Of a DNA stretch of 64,000 nucleotides, positions 8,062-17,228 are shown in pieces. A model generated the notes under the pieces. That model saw only the letters and a program-made list of their open reading frames with translations. It was not told where the DNA came from and did no database searches. The stretch is taken from NCBI RefSeq assembly GCF_033097525.1, contig NZ_CP109907.1, positions 6,014,001-6,078,000 of the forward strand, read 5' to 3'. The position numbers were made by a program, and so were the translations under genes. Positions within the stretch are counted from its first letter, which is position 1; each line of letters begins with the position of its first letter. This DNA comes from Sphingobacterium sp. UGAL515B_05 (GTDB lineage Bacteria; Bacteroidota; Bacteroidia; Sphingobacteriales; Sphingobacteriaceae).

Positions 8062-9256
8062 TCAAAAGGGAAATAGCTGCATTGACTAAAACAGCGATTG
8101 ATGTTTCGAAAGCCTTTTCATCCAGATTGAACTGTGGATTATGAAGACCATATTGTGTGGTATAATCGTCATTATTTGTGCCTATCAACATAAACAGCGC
8201 GGGATAACGATAAGAATAATAAGCAAAATCCTCGGCTGCCATCCAGATTTCGAGATCTTGTGGCACACTATTCCCCATCGTCTCCGCAATAATTGTTTTG
8301 ACTTTTTGCGTTAACGCGGGATCATTATAAAGCGCGGGATAACCATGCCGGACTTCAACTTCTACCTTTGCACCAAGCGATACAGGAAGCGTTGCCGCTA
8401 TTTCAGCAACCATTTCCAGCGCCTCCTTGCGCCACACCTCATCCATTGTACGAAATGTTCCGGCTAATTTAACTTCCTCGGGAATAACATTGGCAGCACC
8501 ATCTCCAATAAAACGACCAAAGGTCAATACAGACGGTACATCAGGGTTGGCTTTCCGACTGACAACTTGCTGTAATGTGGTGAGTAACTGCGCGCCGATC
8601 ATAATGGGATCAACAGCCCGATGTGGCTCCGCAGCATGGCCACCACGTCCCTTAATGGTGAAATAGAACTCGTCGCTCGAGGCCATAAATCGCCCGGAAC
8701 GTAAACCGACTTTTCCTACAGAAACACGGGGACTTACATGTAAACCCAGCACAGCTTTAATCGTTCCACCAAAAGATTCCAGAATCCCGGATTCCAAAAC
8801 CTGAATCGCTCCGCCAGGAATCTTTTCCTCAGCAGGCTGAAATAGCAGAACAATTTTACCGGAAAACTCCGTTTTATAATCATTTAATATGGACGCCGCC
8901 CCCAATAGATTAGCCGTATGAAAATCATGGCCACAAGCATGCATGACACCACTATTCTTCGATTTATATCCCACATCATTTTGCTCGTCTATCGGTAAAG
9001 CATCAATATCTGCCCGTAACACCACAATATCATCACTCGCCGATTTTTGACCGGTTAGCACAGCCACAACACCTGTTTGAGCGACAATCTCAAATGGTAT
9101 ACCCAATTCCCCGAGTTGTTGCTGAATATAGGCGCTTGTCTCGTATTCTTGAAAGGACAATTCAGGATGCTGATGGATATGTCGGCGTATTGCAACGATT
9201 TTCGGAAAAATGGTCTCTATCTTGGTATTTAATTCTTTCAGTATTGGCTCGATCAT
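8045..9256 (-). CDS. M20-family amidohydrolase (N-acyl amino acid/hippurate hydrolase type)
   Basis: This 403-residue cytosolic metallohydrolase shows the M20D signature: MHACGHDFH (Cys108 and His110), PAEEKIPGGA with the Glu143-Glu144 pair (base and metal ligand), GLHVSP (His173), and a C-terminal GLHNPQF histidine. Relatives remove acyl groups from N-acylated amino acids and similar amides. In this operon, with an aminotransferase, a sugar-acid dehydratase and a ceramidase-like amidase, it may deacylate an N-acyl amino sugar acid; this is inference. It follows the symporter gene by 40 bases and overlaps the next gene. Confidence 0.88.
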   Translation of the reverse strand: MIEPILKELNTKIETIFPKIVAIRRHIHQHPELSFQEYETSAYIQQQLGELGIPFEIVAQTGVVAVLTGQKSASDDIVVLRADIDALPIDEQNDVGYKSKNSGVMHACGHDFHTANLLGAASILNDYKTEFSGKIVLLFQPAEEKIPGGAIQVLESGILESFGGTIKAVLGLHVSPRVSVGKVGLRSGRFMASSDEFYFTIKGRGGHAAEPHRAVDPIMIGAQLLTTLQQVVSRKANPDVPSVLTFGRFIGDGAANVIPEEVKLAGTFRTMDEVWRKEALEMVAEIAATLPVSLGAKVEVEVRHGYPALYNDPALTQKVKTIIAETMGNSVPQDLEIWMAAEDFAYYSYRYPALFMLIGTNNDDYTTQYGLHNPQFNLDEKAFETSIAVLVNAAISLLNESNE

Positions 9257-9296
9257 CTGGATAAGTTTTAAAAGTTTAACACTTCAACAAGTTAAG

Positions 9297-10862
9297 CTAA
9301 AAATAACGTACATAAAAATAGAGCACCAATACCGTTATAATTATCCACCATACCGTCGGATTTCGAAATCCACGGTAAGCGGCTTTATCCTGAACCGGTA
9401 CCTGAAAAGAATCGCCGGTCAACACAAGATTTTTTAACCTTGCTTCTGAGACCGCAGGTGTCAACAAACTGACTACTGCGCAAGCAATCATACAAGTCCA
9501 GAATACAATACCTGTTCTATTAAAAAACGGCATTTCAGGTAAGGCGTATTCCAAAAGTAAAGAAAGCGGAATTGTCAGTAAACCTGCTGTCAAAGCACCC
9601 TGCGATGTGGTTCTTTTCCAAAAAACCCCCATTAAAAACATTGTTGCAATGCCTGGCGTAAAAAGACCGTATAGATTCATCAAATAAAGGAAAACTGGTT
9701 TATCCGAATAACTGATCAATACAACCGCACTTATGATTCCGAGCACGATAATAGCGACTCCGGCGCGCTTACCAAAACGGACTGCTTCGTAGTCACTTGC
9801 ATTTTTATTAATATACTGGCTGTAGATATCGACGGTCAGAATTGTTGTACAGGAATTGATCGCTCCTGAAATATGGGACATGATGGCCGAAATTAACCCT
9901 GCCATCACCAAGCCAACCAAACCTTTGGGCAATAAGGTTTCCACGAGTGTCGCAAACAGTAAATCGGGCTGATCGAGATGCGGTAGGAATTTTGGAGCCA
10001 CCAATGCCGGAATAGTAATAATCAAGGGAACCAAAAATTTAAGATAGTCACCAAAGATGACCCCCATGCGCCCATGCCATTCATTTTTTGCAGCCAATAC
10101 GCGCTGCACAATAAATTGGTTCGTAGCGCAATAAAACACGCTGATACACAACAGTCCGCCTAAATACATCGTCCAGGGAAAGTCAGGATCAGATGCGGGA
10201 TAAAACATTTTCCAATCCTTGGAGGATTCTACCACAGACTGAAAACCTCCTGCCGCATCAATGGTGGCAAAAGTTAATACTATTCCGCCCAGCACCAAAA
10301 TGACAAGCTGTACCATCTCCGTCCATATCACCGCTTTTAGACCGCCTAAAACGGTATATAAACCGGTCAAAATTGCCATTCCAAAAATACTGTATAAAAT
10401 AGGAATGCCGAATAAAGCGTGCAGCGACAGACCGCCCAAATAAAGAACGGCGCCAATCTCCACAAAAACATAGGTAAACAGGATCAAAATAGCGTACAAC
10501 ACGCGGGTAGCGTTGCCGTATCTTTTTTCGAGGTACTCAGGAATCGTATAGAAACCGTTGCGGATATAAAAAGGGAGAAATATCCATAACAATGCATTAA
10601 AACCGATGAGAATCGCTCCCCATTCCAGGGTGATCGCCACAAAACCGCGACTATAAGCGGCCCCCATAGCGCCAACGAGATGATGACTGCTGATATTTGC
10701 GGCGATGATACTTCCGCCAATTATCCACCAGGGCAGCTTATCACCCGCAAGAAAATAATCCCGCTTCGAGGCGGAGTTTTTTTTCGAAGCGTATAAGCCC
10801 AATACCACTATACCAATAATATATACGGCAAAAATAACGACATCAATCCAATCGAGTTTCAT
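9297..10862 (-). CDS. Sodium:solute symporter (SSS family)
   Basis: The protein (521 residues) has about 13-14 hydrophobic segments and the SSS pattern: an N-terminal DYFLAGDKLPWWIIGGSIIA, then the GLKAVIWTEMVQ motif and SHISGAINSC around TM8. These are sodium-coupled transporters for sugars, amino acids or carboxylates. It overlaps the ceramidase-like gene by 20 bases and is embedded among sugar-acid enzymes, so it probably imports the lyase product or its oxidised form from the periplasm. The transported compound cannot be told from sequence alone. Confidence 0.9.
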   Translation of the reverse strand: MKLDWIDVVIFAVYIIGIVVLGLYASKKNSASKRDYFLAGDKLPWWIIGGSIIAANISSHHLVGAMGAAYSRGFVAITLEWGAILIGFNALLWIFLPFYIRNGFYTIPEYLEKRYGNATRVLYAILILFTYVFVEIGAVLYLGGLSLHALFGIPILYSIFGMAILTGLYTVLGGLKAVIWTEMVQLVILVLGGIVLTFATIDAAGGFQSVVESSKDWKMFYPASDPDFPWTMYLGGLLCISVFYCATNQFIVQRVLAAKNEWHGRMGVIFGDYLKFLVPLIITIPALVAPKFLPHLDQPDLLFATLVETLLPKGLVGLVMAGLISAIMSHISGAINSCTTILTVDIYSQYINKNASDYEAVRFGKRAGVAIIVLGIISAVVLISYSDKPVFLYLMNLYGLFTPGIATMFLMGVFWKRTTSQGALTAGLLTIPLSLLLEYALPEMPFFNRTGIVFWTCMIACAVVSLLTPAVSEARLKNLVLTGDSFQVPVQDKAAYRGFRNPTVWWIIITVLVLYFYVRYF

Positions 10863-12234
10863 CGGTCAATAATGTTTGAATTCCTAATTTAGTTTGTTCA
10901 ATAAGTATTTCAAGACCGCCGCTGGCATAGGGGCTTTGCCACACAGCATAAATATCCTTATCATAAAGCTCCTTCGGTGCGAGATACCCCACATAGCCAT
11001 TCGCGATATTGATAAAAACGATCGTATGATCTGGAAATTGGGCTCTCACTTCGATTTGATAACAGGAATAGGCTTCGTTGGCCTGCGCCACCAACACGGC
11101 ATCGCCCATTTTCCAGATCCACACCGGAATAATAGCTTCCTGTTGATCTCCAATGGATTTACGGGTATTATATTTCCGCCAAAGGCGATCTTTCATAACA
11201 CGATCCGTACAGCGTTCGTATTCACTCAAAATTGCTTCGGGACTAGGCAGTTTTTTGTAAGGCACTTTAACAGCTAATACCCTTTGCTTAAAATCGATTG
11301 GAGCGGTCTGTTCCCGAAATCCCCAACAGGCCAGTGGAGCCCCCGAAATCAAGGATTCCTTAAAAACCCAGTTTTTATGACTATGCTGTTCCTGGGCCAG
11401 CGTCGCGAGAACAGCATAACCCAACTGCTTTCCGTTAGCTTCGACCAGTGCTGGATCCTTTACATACTGTCTCCGTGGAGCTAAATCACCTGATGCGCCC
11501 TGTAAAAAAAGACAAGGCACGGATAACGAGCGCTCTACAGTATTTCGCATTTCGCCCACAAAATCAGGCGAGAGCAGATCATTCTCGTGAGCAAAGCTTG
11601 TTGGGTGGCAGGCATAATTACAAATAACCGCTTTCAAGCTTTCAGTTTCATCATACAGCCGTCCGACCAACAAGGTTGTATCTGCTGCTTTCAATGGATT
11701 GTAACCAATCAAATAATGAGAATCTACCTCCAGATCGCGGTTGCTGGCCAAATCGCATACACCATAGTTCCAGGTTAAACTTCCCTTAAATAGCCCATTT
11801 TGTGCCATTTCAACACAAGATATCGCCTGTTGTTTGAGGAATTCAAGGTACGGCAAAATCAGTTCACCTCCAGGTTGCGCTGCATCTGCCGAACAGATAC
11901 TAGGCCCCGCATGAGTATGCGATAGCGCAAAAATCAGCTGCGATTCAGCCAGATTGAAATGACTGAGCAATGCTAATCGTAAATTTTGTTCATCAGCGGC
12001 ATTTTTCCACCAGCCTAAATCAGCGGTTAACAGAATTGCAGGCAAGCCATCGCAGGATTTCATATATAGACAATGCATCATCAAAGGCTGATGAACAGCC
12101 GTTGCCCGGTCAAATGCAGCCGCCCCCCAATTACGGGAATAGATGCCGATCGGAGGAGTAATATCACATTGGCTAAGTCCAAATCGTCCGTACAAACTAC
12201 CCGTCGTTTCTTTCAAGAGGTCTTTCTGTTTCAT
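10843..12234 (-). CDS. Neutral ceramidase N-terminal-domain-like amidase
   Basis: The 463-residue protein matches the N-terminal catalytic domain of neutral/alkaline non-lysosomal ceramidases: FGLSQCDITPPIG at the start, ILLTADLGWW, ALSHTHAGPSI with the zinc-site histidines, CNYACHPTSF, and GASGDLAPRR near the catalytic region. True ceramidases are secreted and carry a C-terminal Ig-like domain; this protein has no signal peptide and no such domain. It is therefore likely a cytosolic amide hydrolase for another N-acyl compound. It lies 3 bases after the SDR gene in an operon with a second amidase (M20), suggesting two deacylation steps or two substrates. Confidence 0.82.
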   Translation of the reverse strand: MKQKDLLKETTGSLYGRFGLSQCDITPPIGIYSRNWGAAAFDRATAVHQPLMMHCLYMKSCDGLPAILLTADLGWWKNAADEQNLRLALLSHFNLAESQLIFALSHTHAGPSICSADAAQPGGELILPYLEFLKQQAISCVEMAQNGLFKGSLTWNYGVCDLASNRDLEVDSHYLIGYNPLKAADTTLLVGRLYDETESLKAVICNYACHPTSFAHENDLLSPDFVGEMRNTVERSLSVPCLFLQGASGDLAPRRQYVKDPALVEANGKQLGYAVLATLAQEQHSHKNWVFKESLISGAPLACWGFREQTAPIDFKQRVLAVKVPYKKLPSPEAILSEYERCTDRVMKDRLWRKYNTRKSIGDQQEAIIPVWIWKMGDAVLVAQANEAYSCYQIEVRAQFPDHTIVFINIANGYVGYLAPKELYDKDIYAVWQSPYASGGLEILIEQTKLGIQTLLTDETRLD

Positions 12235-12237
12235 ACA

Positions 12238-13005
12238 CTAAGGTCTAATCAAAGACAGTCCACCATCCATTACAATTGCGGTACCAGTCATATGTTTACA
12301 ATTGTCCGAACAGATCCATAGCACCTGTTTAGCAACCTCTTCGGCTTCTATAATCTGACCAAGTGGCACCACAGCCTTTGCTTTCATTTGAAGTTCGGCG
12401 TTTGATGACCAAACCACTTTGCTCAACCCGGCATTGACATAACCTGGTGCAATCTCGTTGACACGAATTCCGTATGCTGCATATTCAAGAGCCATGGCCT
12501 GGCAAAGCATCCGCAGGCCCGCCTTAGAGACACTATAGGCCGGTAAATTTTGATGTACGGCATGTGCAGCCCAGCTACCCATAAAAATGATCGAGCCCGC
12601 AAGCTCAGTCTCCACAAATGACTTCGCACAGGCATTCGCCAGGAAGAATGAACCGTCGAGATTAACGGCCATTTCATTCTTCCATTCCTCGTTGCTTAAC
12701 GTGCTGAAGTCTTTAATAGTGACACATGCGGCATTCGCGATACAGATGGATATTGCGCCCAACTCCTGCCTTATGCGTTTCACCCAGGCGTCCACCTGCC
12801 TGGCGTCTGCAACATCGACCTGATCATAAAACAAACGTGCTCCAGCATCATCCAACAAGGGCCACTGCGCTCTCGCCGCCTGTGGTTCAAACCGATCCGA
12901 GATGCATACAATTGCCTGCTGGGTCAAAAATGCTTCAGCCATAGCCCTTCCGATATCACCAAGTCCCCCACTGATCAATACGACTTTATTCTTATATTCC
13001 TCCAT
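12238..13005 (-). CDS. Short-chain dehydrogenase/reductase
   Basis: This classical SDR has 255 residues, with the cofactor loop SGGLGDIGRA (12-21), NAAC near residue 91, Ser144 in MGSWAAH and the catalytic Tyr157-x3-Lys161 in AYSVSK, ending in MDGGLSLIRP. It would oxidise or reduce a hydroxyl/keto group with NAD(P). The motif set is complete, unlike the SDR-fold protein of the plus-strand operon. It is 16 bases from the enolase-family gene and 3 from the ceramidase-like gene, so a role on the sugar-acid intermediate of this operon is likely. Confidence 0.9.
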   Translation of the reverse strand: MEEYKNKVVLISGGLGDIGRAMAEAFLTQQAIVCISDRFEPQAARAQWPLLDDAGARLFYDQVDVADARQVDAWVKRIRQELGAISICIANAACVTIKDFSTLSNEEWKNEMAVNLDGSFFLANACAKSFVETELAGSIIFMGSWAAHAVHQNLPAYSVSKAGLRMLCQAMALEYAAYGIRVNEIAPGYVNAGLSKVVWSSNAELQMKAKAVVPLGQIIEAEEVAKQVLWICSDNCKHMTGTAIVMDGGLSLIRP

Positions 13006-13021
13006 GATCGCTATTTTTAGA

Positions 13022-14200
13022 CTACCAATCCCCTACACTACCGTCTTTATAGAAGGTTCGCTGCAATATTTCCTGTTGAAAAGGATGCTTCTTTACCTCT
13101 TCTTCATTAATTTCAATACCCAAACCGGCGCGCTTATTCGGCAGAACAATCCGCCCTTTCTCTTGAACTGTAAACCCTTCGGTAACCACGTCCTGGCGCC
13201 ATTCAACGTCCTTATGCACACTTTCGCAAATAATATAGGATGGTGTTGCAAATCCCAGCTCAATGGAGGCGGCCGTACTCACAGGTCCCTGCGGGTTATG
13301 TGGCGCCATAGATACACGGTAAGCATCAGCCAAAGCTGCGATCTTACGCGCTTCAGAGAGACCGCCACAATGGGTAATATCAGGTTGAATCACACTCACT
13401 GCCCGCTTCTCGAGCATATCCCGAAATGCATGCACTCCGATCAAACGTTCGCCTGACGCAATAGGTGTCGTCACTGCCCGTTGAATCAAGGCAATATCTT
13501 CCATGGTTTCTGGCCAACATGGCTCTTCAAAGAAATACAGGCCATATGGCTCCAATGCTTTCGCAAATTGCATCCCCATACGTGGGCTTGGCCGCGCATG
13601 GCAATCCACCATAATATCAATATCGTCGCCAACAGCGTCACGCATGGCCTTCACGCAAGCTTCAGCATATTTAATTGGACGGAGACCTTCCAACGACATG
13701 GTCTCTGGGACAGCCATCGATTTAAAAGCGGTAAAACCCTCATCAACAGCTTTCAGCGCAAGATCACCAAACCGCTTGGCATCATCCGGAGCAGTCTCAT
13801 AAAAATCCTCCATGCGACCTCCACCTAAATGACAATACAAACGGATATAATCACGCACACGGCCTCCCCACAGCTCGTGACAAGGGACATTGTGAATTTT
13901 ACCTAGAATATCCCATAAGGCGATGTCAATACCACTGATGGCCGTGCCACGAACGATCCCGTTTCCATGCCAGAAGTGTTGTCTATACATCATCTGCCAC
14001 AGGTATTCAATACGACGCGGATCTTCACCGATCAACAATTGAGAAATATCTTTGATTGCTCCGACCACACTTTGCGTATGCCATTCCAAGGTGGCTTCGC
14101 CCCAGCCCCAAAGTCCGGGCTGATCGGTAATAATTTTGACAAAAATCCAATTTCGCATGCGCGCATGGCACACAAAGGTTTCAATAGCGGTTATTTTCAT
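13022..14200 (-). CDS. Enolase-superfamily sugar-acid dehydratase (galactonate dehydratase-like)
   Basis: The protein (392 residues) is a mandelate racemase/muconate lactonising subgroup enolase. Visible residues are Asp199 and His201 in VDCHARPSP, Glu225 in FFEEPCW, Glu251 in SGERLIG and His301 in MAPHNPQGP. The D-x-H pair plus the late His resembles D-galactonate dehydratase. The reaction would turn an aldonate into a 2-keto-3-deoxyaldonate. A DapA-family aldolase that could split such a product is encoded in the divergent operon under the same putative regulator, and an SMP-30 lactonase could supply the aldonate. The exact stereochemistry of the substrate is unknown. Confidence 0.88.
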   Translation of the reverse strand: MKITAIETFVCHARMRNWIFVKIITDQPGLWGWGEATLEWHTQSVVGAIKDISQLLIGEDPRRIEYLWQMMYRQHFWHGNGIVRGTAISGIDIALWDILGKIHNVPCHELWGGRVRDYIRLYCHLGGGRMEDFYETAPDDAKRFGDLALKAVDEGFTAFKSMAVPETMSLEGLRPIKYAEACVKAMRDAVGDDIDIMVDCHARPSPRMGMQFAKALEPYGLYFFEEPCWPETMEDIALIQRAVTTPIASGERLIGVHAFRDMLEKRAVSVIQPDITHCGGLSEARKIAALADAYRVSMAPHNPQGPVSTAASIELGFATPSYIICESVHKDVEWRQDVVTEGFTVQEKGRIVLPNKRAGLGIEINEEEVKKHPFQQEILQRTFYKDGSVGDW

Positions 14201-14209
14201 AGTTAGGGT

Positions 14210-15532
14210 TTACAAACTTTTTATTACGCGTTCAGTTGCTTCTAAAGTCCGATCAATATCATCCTCCGTATGCGCAAAGGAGATACTGCCTTGTTTAATT
14301 GGTGCCGGGAAATTGAAAATCCCCTCCTTAATAAGCTTTTTACGATATTGGGTATCCAGTTCAAAGTTGTGGTTATCCAAAATATCATGAAAATTGACTG
14401 GCGCATGGTCCATAAAATATGTACAGAAGGCAGATCCTTGACGTGCGACATAAAATGGTACGCCTAATTTAGGAAATATTTCGTTATATCCCTGTTCCAA
14501 ACGCGCACCAAGTGCTTCTACGTGCTCATAAACTCGATGCTCCGAGCTGCCTAATTTTTTCAATGTTGCAATTGCAGCGGCAGTCGTTAAAGGAAAAGCA
14601 TTAAAAGTACCGGCAATCATCACCCGCTTCGACTTATCAGGATCTACAAAGTAATCCATGTATTTTTTCTTTCCTGCAATAACACCCAATGGGTAGCCGT
14701 TTGCAACCGCCTTTCCGAAAGTTGAAAGATCCGGCTGAATACCACAGATCGACTGATAGCCCCCCAGCGCATGTCTAAATCCAGTTTTCACTTCATCAAA
14801 GATCAACAGAAACCCATGCTCGTCCGCCATCTTGCGTAAGCCTTCCAGGTAACCTTCCTTTGGCTTTACAATACCGATATTCTGAAGAATAGGCTCCAAC
14901 AAAATACAGGCAACATCATATTTTTGAACCACATACAGCACACTTTCCAAATCGTTATAGTTGACAATGTGGACTAAATCGCTGTGATTTTTGGGAACGC
15001 CAGCACTTAATGAATCGAATGGATATTCTCCCGGACTTTGATATGAGCCAACATCTGCACGTTGACTGATCACATTGCAGGCCACATCGTTATGCCAGCC
15101 ATTGTAGCCCCCCTGCATAACAATCACATGATCACGCCCTGTTACTGCACGGGCAATACGGATCGCATGGTAAGTCGCTTCCGATCCTGTAGTTGTAATC
15201 TGCACACTCTCTACCGACGGAACAGACTGACAAAAAAGCTCCGCAAACTCACCTTCCAGTAACGTTGGCCCAGCCCCCATCAATACCTGCTGCTCCTGCA
15301 ATGTCTGTAACACTGCGGCGTTCACATCAGGATCATTATGCCCCAAAAAGGATGCAGCAAATCCAGCCTGATAATCGATGTAGCTGTTCCCGTCAATATC
15401 TTCGACCAAACTACCATTCCCTTTGACGAAGCAGATATTCGGATCTGACTTCCGATTTAACGATACCACTCCACCAGGTATCCATCTTGCATTCTCCCGC
15501 AGTATCGCGGCTGATTTTTCATTTTCTTGCAT
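14210..15532 (-). CDS. Class III aminotransferase (glutamate-1-semialdehyde aminomutase-like)
   Basis: This 440-residue PLP enzyme has TTTGSEATYHAIRIAR (phosphate cup), GGYNGWHND, LLIFDEVKTGFRH (Asp246 to the pyridine nitrogen) and the Schiff-base Lys274 in STFGKAVANGYPLG. It is closest in pattern to HemL-type aminomutases, but its position as first gene of a catabolic operon argues against haem synthesis. It may remove or move the amino group of an amino-sugar-derived compound. The start at 15532 is 160 bases from the divergent SMP-30 gene, and two GTATAC-type sites lie in between. Confidence 0.88.
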   Translation of the reverse strand: MQENEKSAAILRENARWIPGGVVSLNRKSDPNICFVKGNGSLVEDIDGNSYIDYQAGFAASFLGHNDPDVNAAVLQTLQEQQVLMGAGPTLLEGEFAELFCQSVPSVESVQITTTGSEATYHAIRIARAVTGRDHVIVMQGGYNGWHNDVACNVISQRADVGSYQSPGEYPFDSLSAGVPKNHSDLVHIVNYNDLESVLYVVQKYDVACILLEPILQNIGIVKPKEGYLEGLRKMADEHGFLLIFDEVKTGFRHALGGYQSICGIQPDLSTFGKAVANGYPLGVIAGKKKYMDYFVDPDKSKRVMIAGTFNAFPLTTAAAIATLKKLGSSEHRVYEHVEALGARLEQGYNEIFPKLGVPFYVARQGSAFCTYFMDHAPVNFHDILDNHNFELDTQYRKKLIKEGIFNFPAPIKQGSISFAHTEDDIDRTLEATERVIKSL

Positions 15533-15632
15533 GCCTATTAAAAGTTTTGCTATTTGTTATTGTTATAATTGGGCGATCACCGCCACACATGTTGCAGTCA
15601 TCAATAATTTGTATTTTAATACACCTTATTTT

Positions 15633-15642
15633 ATGTATACCA
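15633..15642. promoter_or_regulatory. Candidate GntR operator (degenerate copy)
   Basis: ATGTATACCA shares the GTATAC core with the exact TTGTATACAA sites at 17164, 26479 and 26617. It lies between the divergent aminotransferase and SMP-30 genes, 14 bases from a better copy. A further imperfect repeat, TGTATTTTAATACA, is at 15610-15623. Confidence 0.45.
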
Positions 15643-15650
15643 AATTACAA

Positions 15651-15665
15651 TATTTTTGTATACAT
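15651..15665 (+). promoter_or_regulatory. -7 element overlapping a GntR-type operator upstream of the SMP-30 gene
   Basis: TATTTTTG (15651-15658) fits TAnnTTTG and runs into TTGTATACAT (15656-15665). The same -7/operator overlap occurs at 26612-26626. No good -33 box was found at 19-21 bases. A repressor here would block promoter opening for the plus-strand gene and could affect the divergent operon. Confidence 0.55.
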
Positions 15666-15692
15666 TTAAAATAAATTTTAAAATTTTTAAAA

Positions 15693-16490
15693 ATGAATAT
15701 TCTCATTGAAGGACTTCTTTTTCCAGAAGGCCCCACTTTCGACCGGGAGGGTGGTATATGGCTTGTGGAGAAAGAAGCAGGAAACTTGATCTATTACAAA
15801 GACAATCAGTATAGCAGAATAGCTGTGAATGGACATCCCAACGGAATTGCAATCGATAAAAACGGGATAATATGGTTTTGCGACTCACAACAAAACAGCA
15901 TCCGTTGCTATGATCCCTTCGACAAAACCACGACGACAATAGTCACGGAAATCGCAGGAAAGCCATTAAAAATGCCCAACGACTTATGTTTTGATACCGA
16001 AGGGAACCTACTATTCTCCTGTCCGGGAAGTGACCTAGAAGATGGCACAGGTTACATCTGCTGTCTACATAAACATGGTGCGCTTACGAAGATCCACACA
16101 GGCCTTTTTTACCCAAACGGATTGGCCTTTGCAGCAGACAACTGCACACTTTTTGTCGCTGAAACAGGCACAAAATGGCTCTGGAAAATGCACTGGAACA
16201 GCTTGACACAACAGGTGGAAAACATCGAAAAATTCATAGAAACAGGCGGTAGTATCGGTCCGGACGGCATAGCTCTCACGCAGGACAATTATCTTTTTGC
16301 AGCGATTTATGGATCGCAACATATCCTATGCATTGATACCAAAAACAAGACGACCGAGAAAATACCTACGCCGGGGAAGAATCCAACAAATTGTGCTTTA
16401 GACCCAAAAGGCATTCAGGGACTTATGATTACAGAAGCTGAAAAAGGGCAATTGTTGCAGTGGGACAGCACAAAAAAGGGTCTATTGTAA
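15693..16490 (+). CDS. SMP-30/gluconolactonase-family protein
   Basis: This 265-residue six-bladed beta-propeller has no signal peptide. Repeated blade motifs are visible: LFPEGPTFDREG, PNGIAIDKNG, MPNDLCFDTEG, FYPNGLAFAAD and GPDGIALT, which carry the Glu, Asn and Asp metal ligands of calcium-dependent lactonases. It would open an aldonolactone to the aldonate, linking the periplasmic PQQ sugar dehydrogenase to the enolase-type dehydratase. It stands alone on the plus strand between the aminotransferase operon and gntR and has a GTATAC-type site at its promoter. Confidence 0.85.
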   Translation: MNILIEGLLFPEGPTFDREGGIWLVEKEAGNLIYYKDNQYSRIAVNGHPNGIAIDKNGIIWFCDSQQNSIRCYDPFDKTTTTIVTEIAGKPLKMPNDLCFDTEGNLLFSCPGSDLEDGTGYICCLHKHGALTKIHTGLFYPNGLAFAADNCTLFVAETGTKWLWKMHWNSLTQQVENIEKFIETGGSIGPDGIALTQDNYLFAAIYGSQHILCIDTKNKTTEKIPTPGKNPTNCALDPKGIQGLMITEAEKGQLLQWDSTKKGLL

Positions 16491-16501
16491 ACAATAGACC
16501 C
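16472..16501 (-). terminator. Intrinsic terminator of gntR (minus strand)
   Basis: The arms GGGTCTATTGT (16478-16488) and ACAATAGACCC (16491-16501) form a strong hairpin. On the minus strand it is followed by six T (plus-strand A-run at 16472-16477). It overlaps the end of the SMP-30 coding region. Confidence 0.7.
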
Positions 16502-16523
16502 ATTATAAAAATCCAAAAAAATA

Positions 16524-17162
16524 TTAAACCAGTTCCAAGGCTTCTTGCTCGCCCCGATCCAGATGATGAACCAAAGTGGTATAAGCTTTATTCCAGTCAT
16601 CCGCTTTCAGCGCATCAACAATAGCCCGATGCTCCTTCTCCGTATCCAGGTAATCTTCCATCTGCCCCATAATAGCCCCAAGCTTCATATGGAATAAGGG
16701 GATGTTACTATTCTTGTAAATAGCAATCAACCTTGAATTGCAAGTTCCCTCAATAATACGCTCATGAAAACGAACATCCGCCTCGCAAGCACCCCCATAA
16801 TAACCTTTACTGACCATGTCAGAAAAATCGTTGCAGATCAGTTCCAAATCTTCGATAAGCTCTTTACTTTTCTTTGAAAACAGAATCTTTAATGCACCTA
16901 TCTCCAACAGCTCACGCAGCTCACGAATATCCTTCACATCTTCGACCGTCATTTTCTTCACAAAACAGCCACCTTTTTCACCAAACTCAACCAGACTCTC
17001 CCCTGCTAAACGCATAAAAGCCTCACGAACAGCCACTCTACTCACCGCCATCTTATCCGCCCAAGCACTTTCCACCAATCTTGCCCCGCCAGCCAGCTGA
17101 CTGGACAAAATTTTCTTACGTACTTCTAAATAAACTTTATAGGCAAGCGAATCCTCTTTCAT
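16524..17162 (-). CDS. GntR-family regulator, FadR/FCD subfamily
   Basis: The winged-helix N-terminus is visible (LAYKVYLEVRKKILSSQL, then ESAWADKMAVSRVAVREAF with the recognition helix, then GGCFVKKMTVEDV). The C-terminal FCD ligand domain has the metal-binding pattern ADVRFHERI, EHRAIVDAL and HHLDRG. I place the start at the ATG 17162, because an upstream TTG start would put the palindromic operator inside the coding frame. FCD regulators typically bind sugar acids or other carboxylates and repress until induced. The recurring TTGTATACAA palindrome at its own start and at four other gene starts makes it the likely local repressor. The inducer is unknown. Confidence 0.88.
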   Translation of the reverse strand: MKEDSLAYKVYLEVRKKILSSQLAGGARLVESAWADKMAVSRVAVREAFMRLAGESLVEFGEKGGCFVKKMTVEDVKDIRELRELLEIGALKILFSKKSKELIEDLELICNDFSDMVSKGYYGGACEADVRFHERIIEGTCNSRLIAIYKNSNIPLFHMKLGAIMGQMEDYLDTEKEHRAIVDALKADDWNKAYTTLVHHLDRGEQEALELV

Positions 17163-17188
17163 ATTGTATACAATTTTATGCAAAAATA
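17163..17188 (-). promoter_or_regulatory. gntR promoter -7 box and autoregulatory operator
   Basis: Minus-strand TATTTTTG (17181-17188) matches the -7 consensus. Immediately downstream, the 12-base palindrome ATTGTATACAAT (17163-17174) reaches the base before the ATG, covering the predicted transcription start. This arrangement is typical of autorepression. No -33 box with good spacing was found. A second inverted repeat, GAATACA (17190-17196)/TGTATTC (17221-17227), flanks the region. Confidence 0.65.
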
Positions 17189-17228
17189 AGAATACAAAAT
17201 CATTAAAAAAATTTAAACAATGTATTCT

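Noticed and set aside
13481..13828. Long open frames antisense to the enolase-type gene
   Set aside because: They are the mirror of a well-supported coding frame, have no family motif and no start signal.
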